52,339 bases of DNA from Kutzneria buriramensis. Lineage in GTDB: Bacteria > Actinomycetota > Actinomycetes > Mycobacteriales > Pseudonocardiaceae. The stretch covers positions 1 through 52,339 of the forward strand of contig NZ_QUNO01000037.1 of the NCBI RefSeq assembly GCF_003387475.1, in the 5' to 3' direction. This document shows positions 49,044 to 52,339 of the stretch, one piece after another; the first letter of the stretch is position 1, and the number at the start of each line of letters is the position of its first letter. The translations under genes were made by a program, and so were the position numbers. The notes under the pieces were generated by a model. The model was not told the origin of the DNA and made no database searches. It saw only the letters and a program-made list of their open reading frames with translations.

Positions 49044-49284
49044 TCGATATCCCCCATTGGCCGGGCGCGGGCGCGACTGCGGCGCCCCGTCCGTCGTCTT
49101 CGATCACACCGGAACTGGTGGGCCGCGGCTGTGGCGACGGCACGCGTACCGCGGCGCGCCCCTGACTGCGGCCGTCGTCTCGTGCCGGTTTGCGCAGTTC
49201 GGCCAGCCGTCGTGCCGGCCCGGACGCCGTCGACTCGGCTGCGGCCGTGCCGGCCGCCGCCCCCAGTGTCGACTGGTCCTCCAC
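49030..49284 (-). CDS. possible 84-residue disordered protein upstream of the StrR-type gene
   Basis: The frame from GTG 49284 to the TGA at 49030 overlaps the StrR-type start by 14 bases, suggesting coupling. It encodes a low-complexity, Ala/Arg/Gly/Pro-rich protein (SGPARRLAELRKPARDDGRS; APGQWGISSESV) with high third-position GC. No family, signal or membrane helix is seen, and a second minus frame is also open here, so it may be chance. It could equally be an untranslated leader of the regulator. Confidence 0.3.
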   Translation of the reverse strand: MEDQSTLGAAAGTAAAESTASGPARRLAELRKPARDDGRSQGRAAVRVPSPQPRPTSSGVIEDDGRGAAVAPAPGQWGISSESV

Positions 49285-49413
49285 CGTCCGTCACGCTCGA
49301 CCAACAGTTGAGCCCACACCACCAGGACTACCCAATCGATCACTACAAGTCAACCAGATAGGCACCGAGGGCGATCCTTCTCGACTGTCAGTCCACTCCG
49401 CTAATCTCGACGC
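49285..49413. other. intergenic region between StrR-type and XRE genes
   Basis: With the uncertain small ORF included, the non-genic span between the StrR-type start (49043) and XRE start (49414) is 370 bases. It must hold the divergent promoters. I see single GCTCAACTG-like half sites but no full inverted StrR operator and no terminator. Confidence 0.4.
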
Positions 49414-49848
49414 ATGACCGACCCCGGAGACCCAGTGCTGGCCACACGACTGGACTCGCTGTTCCGGTTCAGCATGCCGGGCAACCGCCACTGGACCAAC
49501 GACGAAGTCGCCGAGGCCATCAAGCAGACGGACCCCGAGCTCCGTGTGAGCGGGTCGTACCTGTCGGCCCTGCGCAAGGGCCGGCGGACACGACCGTCGC
49601 CGGAGCTGCAGGCCGCGCTGGCCAAGTTCTTCGGCGTGTCGCCCGCGTACTTCGTCGACGCCGAATACGCCGAGCAGGTCGACTGCCAGCTGGCCCTGCT
49701 GGACCAACTTCGGCAGGCCGGCGTGCAGGGCATCGCGCTCCGGGCGATCGGTCTGCCGCAGGACAGCCTGGAGGCGATCACCGCCGTGCTGGACCAGATC
49801 CGCCGCCAGCGCGGGCTGCCACCCGTCGACGACGAGAACGACCAATGA
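49414..49848 (+). CDS. XRE-family helix-turn-helix regulator
   Basis: A 144-residue regulator. The helix-turn-helix covers about residues 26-75 (WTNDEVAEAIKQTDPELRVS, GSYLSALRKGRRTRPSPELQ, AALAKFFGVSPAYFVD), of the EspR/actinobacterial XRE type whose turn has an extra-long insertion. The C-terminal 65 residues form a helical dimerisation domain. Its stop overlaps the ATG of the ImmA-like gene (ATGA), a standard regulator-protease pair. No Shine-Dalgarno is evident; CTAATC lies about 10-15 bases upstream and may serve as -10. Confidence 0.88.
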   Translation: MTDPGDPVLATRLDSLFRFSMPGNRHWTNDEVAEAIKQTDPELRVSGSYLSALRKGRRTRPSPELQAALAKFFGVSPAYFVDAEYAEQVDCQLALLDQLRQAGVQGIALRAIGLPQDSLEAITAVLDQIRRQRGLPPVDDENDQ

Positions 49849-50339
49849 ACCTGCGGCAGCGCCGGACACTCCGGCGACTACACAGGCGGTGCTCCGCGCG
49901 GCTGGCCGGGCTGGCGCTGGGGGACCTCCACCGGATCCGCGCCCAGCTCTCCCAGCGCCGGGGACGGCCCATCCATCTGCTCCCAGCCACGCTCGGCGCT
50001 ACCGCGCCCTCCGGCTGCTGGCTCGCCGTCGGCGAGGCGGACTTCATCGTGTACGACGCGAACACCTCCACGCCGCACCAGGAACACATCATCGCCCACG
50101 AGCTCGGCCACATGATCTGCGGCCACCGCGGCGTGCTCGACGACACCAGCATCGACACCCTATTTCCCGGCTTGGACCCGCGGCTGGTGCGGGAGGTGTT
50201 GCACCGCACCGGTTACACCGACGACCAGGAGCAGGAGGCCGAGATCCTGGCCACGCTGATGCTGCACCGGCTGCCCGGCCACGACCCCGTCCCCGAGCAC
50301 ACCCCCGTGACCAGGCGAATCCGGGACTCGCTGGCGTAG
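49845..50339 (+). CDS. ImmA/IrrE-family zinc metallopeptidase-like protein
   Basis: A 164-residue protein with the zinc motif HELGH at residues 85-89 (EHIIAHELGHMICGHRG) and a later Glu-rich segment (DDQEQEAEILATLMLHR) that supplies the third ligand, as in ImmA/IrrE. Such proteases cleave the partner XRE repressor on a stress or infection signal. It is coupled to the XRE gene by ATGA. In relatives a MAB_1171c membrane protein follows; here menC follows convergently, one base away, and the MAB_1171c-type gene lies 28 kb to the left. The C-terminus VTRRIRDSLA is shared with the small ORF at 22195. Confidence 0.88.
   Translation: MNLRQRRTLRRLHRRCSARLAGLALGDLHRIRAQLSQRRGRPIHLLPATLGATAPSGCWLAVGEADFIVYDANTSTPHQEHIIAHELGHMICGHRGVLDDTSIDTLFPGLDPRLVREVLHRTGYTDDQEQEAEILATLMLHRLPGHDPVPEHTPVTRRIRDSLA
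50319..50339 (+). repeat. 21-base direct repeat, right copy (pairs with 22282-22302)
   Basis: The last 21 bases of the ImmA-like gene, including its stop, equal 22282-22302 exactly and in the same orientation. Confidence 0.6.
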
Positions 50340-51332
50340 TCAGGCTTCGTCGAGCACAGCTCGGACGCGGGAAACGCGGTCCCGCCACCAGGACAGCCGT
50401 TCCGGGTCGGTCATCGCGTAGCGGTCAAGTAGCTCCGGGTTCGGCGTCGGCGCCTTGACCGGCGCCGGGAGGTGGCCGTCGACCACCCGGAACGACTCGT
50501 CCGCGGCCACGACGTCACCCGTCAACAGCGACAGAGTGCCCAGGCCGCAGGCAAAATCCAGCTCCGGCAGTGCGGCGGCCAGCGCCAGCTGCGCGGCCAG
50601 ACCGACGCTGGTCTCCAGGGCCGAGGAGACCACCACCGGCAGGCCCGCCGCCTCCGCGACCCGCATCGCGCGCCGGACACCGCCCAGTGGGGTGCACTTG
50701 ATCACCGCGACGTCGGCCGCGCCGGCCACCGCCACCTTGAGCGGATCCTCGGCCCGGCGGATCGACTCGTCGGCCGCGATCCGCACGTCCACCTTGCGCC
50801 GCACCGCCGCCAGCTCCGCGATCGTCCGGCATGGCTGCTCCACGTACTCCAGGCCGCCGGCCGCCCGTTCCAACTGTTGGATATGCCGGATCGCAGTGTC
50901 CACGTCCCATACCGCGTTCGCGTCGACTCGCACCTTGCCGTTCGGGCCCAGCGCGTCGCGGGCCGCCTCCAGCCGGGCCATGTCCTCGCCCAGCGAGTCC
51001 GGATGGTCGGCAACCTTCACCTTCGCCGTGCCGCAGCCCGAGTTGGCCACGATCTCGTGCGCCTGTTCCGGCCCGACCGCCGGCACCGTGCAGTTGATCG
51101 GGATCCGGTCCCGCACCGGCGCCGGCCAGCCGAGAGTGCATTGCTCCACCGCGGTACCCAGCCAAGTCGCGGCCACGGCGTCGTCGTAGTCGTCGAACGG
51201 GCAAAACTCCCCCCACCCGTTCGGGCCCCGCAGCAATGCCCCCTCCCGGGTCGTGATGCCCCGGAACCGGGTCGTCATCGGGATCGAGTAGAACCTCGCG
51301 TCGTCGAAGGCAATGGCGTCACTGTCGGTCAC
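50340..51332 (-). CDS. menC: o-succinylbenzoate synthase (menaquinone biosynthesis)
   Basis: A 330-residue enolase-superfamily enzyme matching actinobacterial MenC, which dehydrates SHCHC to o-succinylbenzoate. Family blocks are IPMTTRFRGITTREGALLRG and GWGEFCPFDDYDD at the N-terminus, the KxK pair in GTAKVKVADHP, metal ligands in VRVDANAVWD, YVEQP and IAADES, and the second Lys in VAVIKCTPLGG. Start ATG 51332; no strong ribosome site. As a primary-metabolism gene, it marks chromosomal flank outside the cluster. Its stop directly abuts the ImmA-like stop (convergent). Confidence 0.9.
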   Translation of the reverse strand: MTDSDAIAFDDARFYSIPMTTRFRGITTREGALLRGPNGWGEFCPFDDYDDAVAATWLGTAVEQCTLGWPAPVRDRIPINCTVPAVGPEQAHEIVANSGCGTAKVKVADHPDSLGEDMARLEAARDALGPNGKVRVDANAVWDVDTAIRHIQQLERAAGGLEYVEQPCRTIAELAAVRRKVDVRIAADESIRRAEDPLKVAVAGAADVAVIKCTPLGGVRRAMRVAEAAGLPVVVSSALETSVGLAAQLALAAALPELDFACGLGTLSLLTGDVVAADESFRVVDGHLPAPVKAPTPNPELLDRYAMTDPERLSWWRDRVSRVRAVLDEA

Positions 51333-51589
51333 GTTTCCCCACCCTAGCGTGTTTCCAACGCTTCTTTGCGAGTGTCACTCACCACAGCACGCCGGGGCGC
51401 GTCACCTCAACCCCGGGTGAGCAGAGCGACCAAATCATCGTGGATACTCGGTGCCGCGATCAGAAAGCCCTCCCCGAACAAGTCGGCCGGGACATCAGCG
51501 GGCACGGGCACCTGTGGGCTTCCAGAAGTCGGTTCACGCGTCCGACCTGGGGCAACGGACACGTGCCGGGCAGGGCATGATCGCCATCC

Positions 51590-52248
51590 GTGGTGCTGCG
51601 TCTGCTCTATCTGATCTTCCTGAGGCTGGTGGGCCTGCTGGTGTTGCTCGGTCGCTCGTCGGCGTCGAAGGACGTCGAGTTGCTGGTGCTTCGCCACGAG
51701 GTCACCGTGCTGCGCAGAGGCAACCCGAAACCTCGCCTCGACTGGGCCGACCGGGCCGTGGTCGCCGCGTTGGTCCGCCTGCTGCCCACGGGGCTACGGC
51801 TGCACAGGTTGGTCACCCCCGCAACGATCCTGCGCTGGCACCGACGCCTGGTCGCCGCGAAATGGACCTACCCACATCGGGTCGGCCGTCCGACCGTCGA
51901 TAAGGCGATTACCAGGCTGATCGAACGGATGGCCACCGAGAACCACAAGTGGGGCTACAAGAGGATCCAGGGCGAGCTGCTCAAACTTGGACACCGGGTC
52001 GGTTCCTCGACGATCCGGCGAATCCCGAAGCAGGCGCGCATACCTCCCGCACCGGACCGGTGTACCGATACGACCTGGCCGCAGTTCCTGCGCACGCAGG
52101 CCTCGACGATGCTGGCGTGCGACTTCTTCCACGTCGACCGCGCGGTCACCCTCCAGCGGATCTGCGTGTTGTTCGTGTTGGAGGTCGGCAGCCGCTACGT
52201 CCACGTTCTCGGCACGACCTGTGGGGCTCGAAAACTCGTTGTCACAGC
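51590..52248 (+). pseudogene. integrase-core transposase, N-terminal part, truncated
   Basis: The frame from GTG 51590 encodes VVLRLLYLIFLRLVGLLVLL, KDVELLVLRHEVTVLRRGNP, WGYKRIQGELLKLGHRVGSS, LRTQASTMLACDFFHVDRAV and ends after RYVHVLGTT, where family homology stops. The first catalytic Asp (ACDFFHVD) is present; the other two catalytic residues and C-terminal half are gone. The open frame continues for a few unrelated codons. It is cut by the end of an opposing element that starts about here. It resembles the family whose tail survives at 21902-22012. Confidence 0.8.
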
Positions 52249-52339
52249 TCAGGATGCGTAGCGGTACTCGTTGATGACTCCCCCAAAGACCCGGGTCCGT
52301 AGGAGCCTGGGGGCCTTCAAACCGGGTTCGGCAAGGGGT
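52249..52339 (-). CDS. C-terminus of a second integrase-core transposase (runs off window)
   Basis: Reading the minus strand into the stop at 52249 gives GLKAPRLLRTRVFGGVINEY then RYAS, the conserved tail of the same broad transposase family (FGGVINEYxxA). Most of the gene lies beyond the window. Its downstream flank meets the truncated plus-strand copy, so the two elements face each other. Confidence 0.7.
   Translation of the reverse strand, partial: PLAEPGLKAPRLLRTRVFGGVINEYRYAS

Noticed and set aside
50340-51332. MenC as part of the biosynthetic cluster
   Set aside because: It matches housekeeping actinobacterial MenC closely and lies beyond the XRE/ImmA pair, so it is more likely flank.

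Overview
The window is high-GC DNA with dense genes, GTG starts, chained ATGA/GTGA stop-start overlaps and several apparently leaderless genes. With a mycothiol-dependent-type enzyme, an actinobacterial MenC, an actinobacterial-type integrase-core IS family and a StrR-type regulator, it points to an antibiotic-producing actinomycete. A Pseudonocardiales member (Kutzneria/Amycolatopsis-like) is a guess from style, not a demonstrated placement.

Layout. (1) 1-8.8 kb: scattered single genes: the start of a DUF4097 gene, a polysaccharide-deacetylase gene divergent from a MerR regulator with a clear palindromic operator, a secreted M4 metalloprotease, an MDMPI/DinB enzyme, an odd ABM-domain/coiled-coil fusion protein, a methyltransferase, a small secreted protein, a NUDIX hydrolase and a two-helix membrane protein. 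Between them lie gene relics (MmgE/PrpD and CaiB tails, P450 and O-methyltransferase pieces). (2) 9.2-10.1 kb: an internally deleted IS copy abutting a truncated IS256-type transposase. (3) 10.6-16.1 kb: a tightly coupled operon of a 57-aa membrane protein, ECF sigma factor, zinc-finger anti-sigma/membrane protein, two further permeases, an ABC ATPase and a secreted beta-propeller-like protein. (4) 16.1-20.4 kb: a decayed lytic transglycosylase/NlpC gene of the kind carried by conjugative elements, then a MarR-controlled MFS/isochorismatase-like/PEBP operon. (5) 20.5-22.0 kb: a second, frameshifted copy of the same IS and two more transposase scraps.

(6) 23.4-49.0 kb looks like a biosynthetic gene cluster. 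A long minus-strand chain carries an MFS exporter, a Gfo/Idh dehydrogenase, a myo-inositol-phosphate-synthase paralogue, a DJ-1/PfpI protein, an SDR, a Rid-family protein lacking the usual Arg, a PfkB kinase, a phosphohexomutase, an adenine-type MTA phosphorylase, a histidine phosphatase and a HAD phosphatase. A second minus-strand chain carries a GH3-family ligase, alpha/beta hydrolase, muconate-cycloisomerase-type enolase enzyme, LLM flavin/F420 oxidoreductase, FAH-family enzyme and MFS exporter. A GMC oxidoreductase-SDR pair on the plus strand sits between them. A methyltransferase, a formyltransferase, an FAD/NAD(P) oxidoreductase, an AraC/MFS pair and a StrR-type regulator complete it. 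My working idea is a carbocycle built from a hexose phosphate, then oxidised, phosphorylated, possibly joined to adenine or another base, and conjugated through GH3 and formyl chemistry. The product is unknown.

(7) The right flank holds an XRE/ImmA-like pair, then menC (primary metabolism). The MAB_1171c-type gene that often accompanies such a pair sits alone at 22.3 kb on the opposite side of the cluster, preceded by a short ImmA-like tail; the two tails share 21 identical bases in direct orientation, so the cluster is bracketed. The window ends in two opposing integrase-core transposase fragments. No tRNA, rRNA or CRISPR array was seen.
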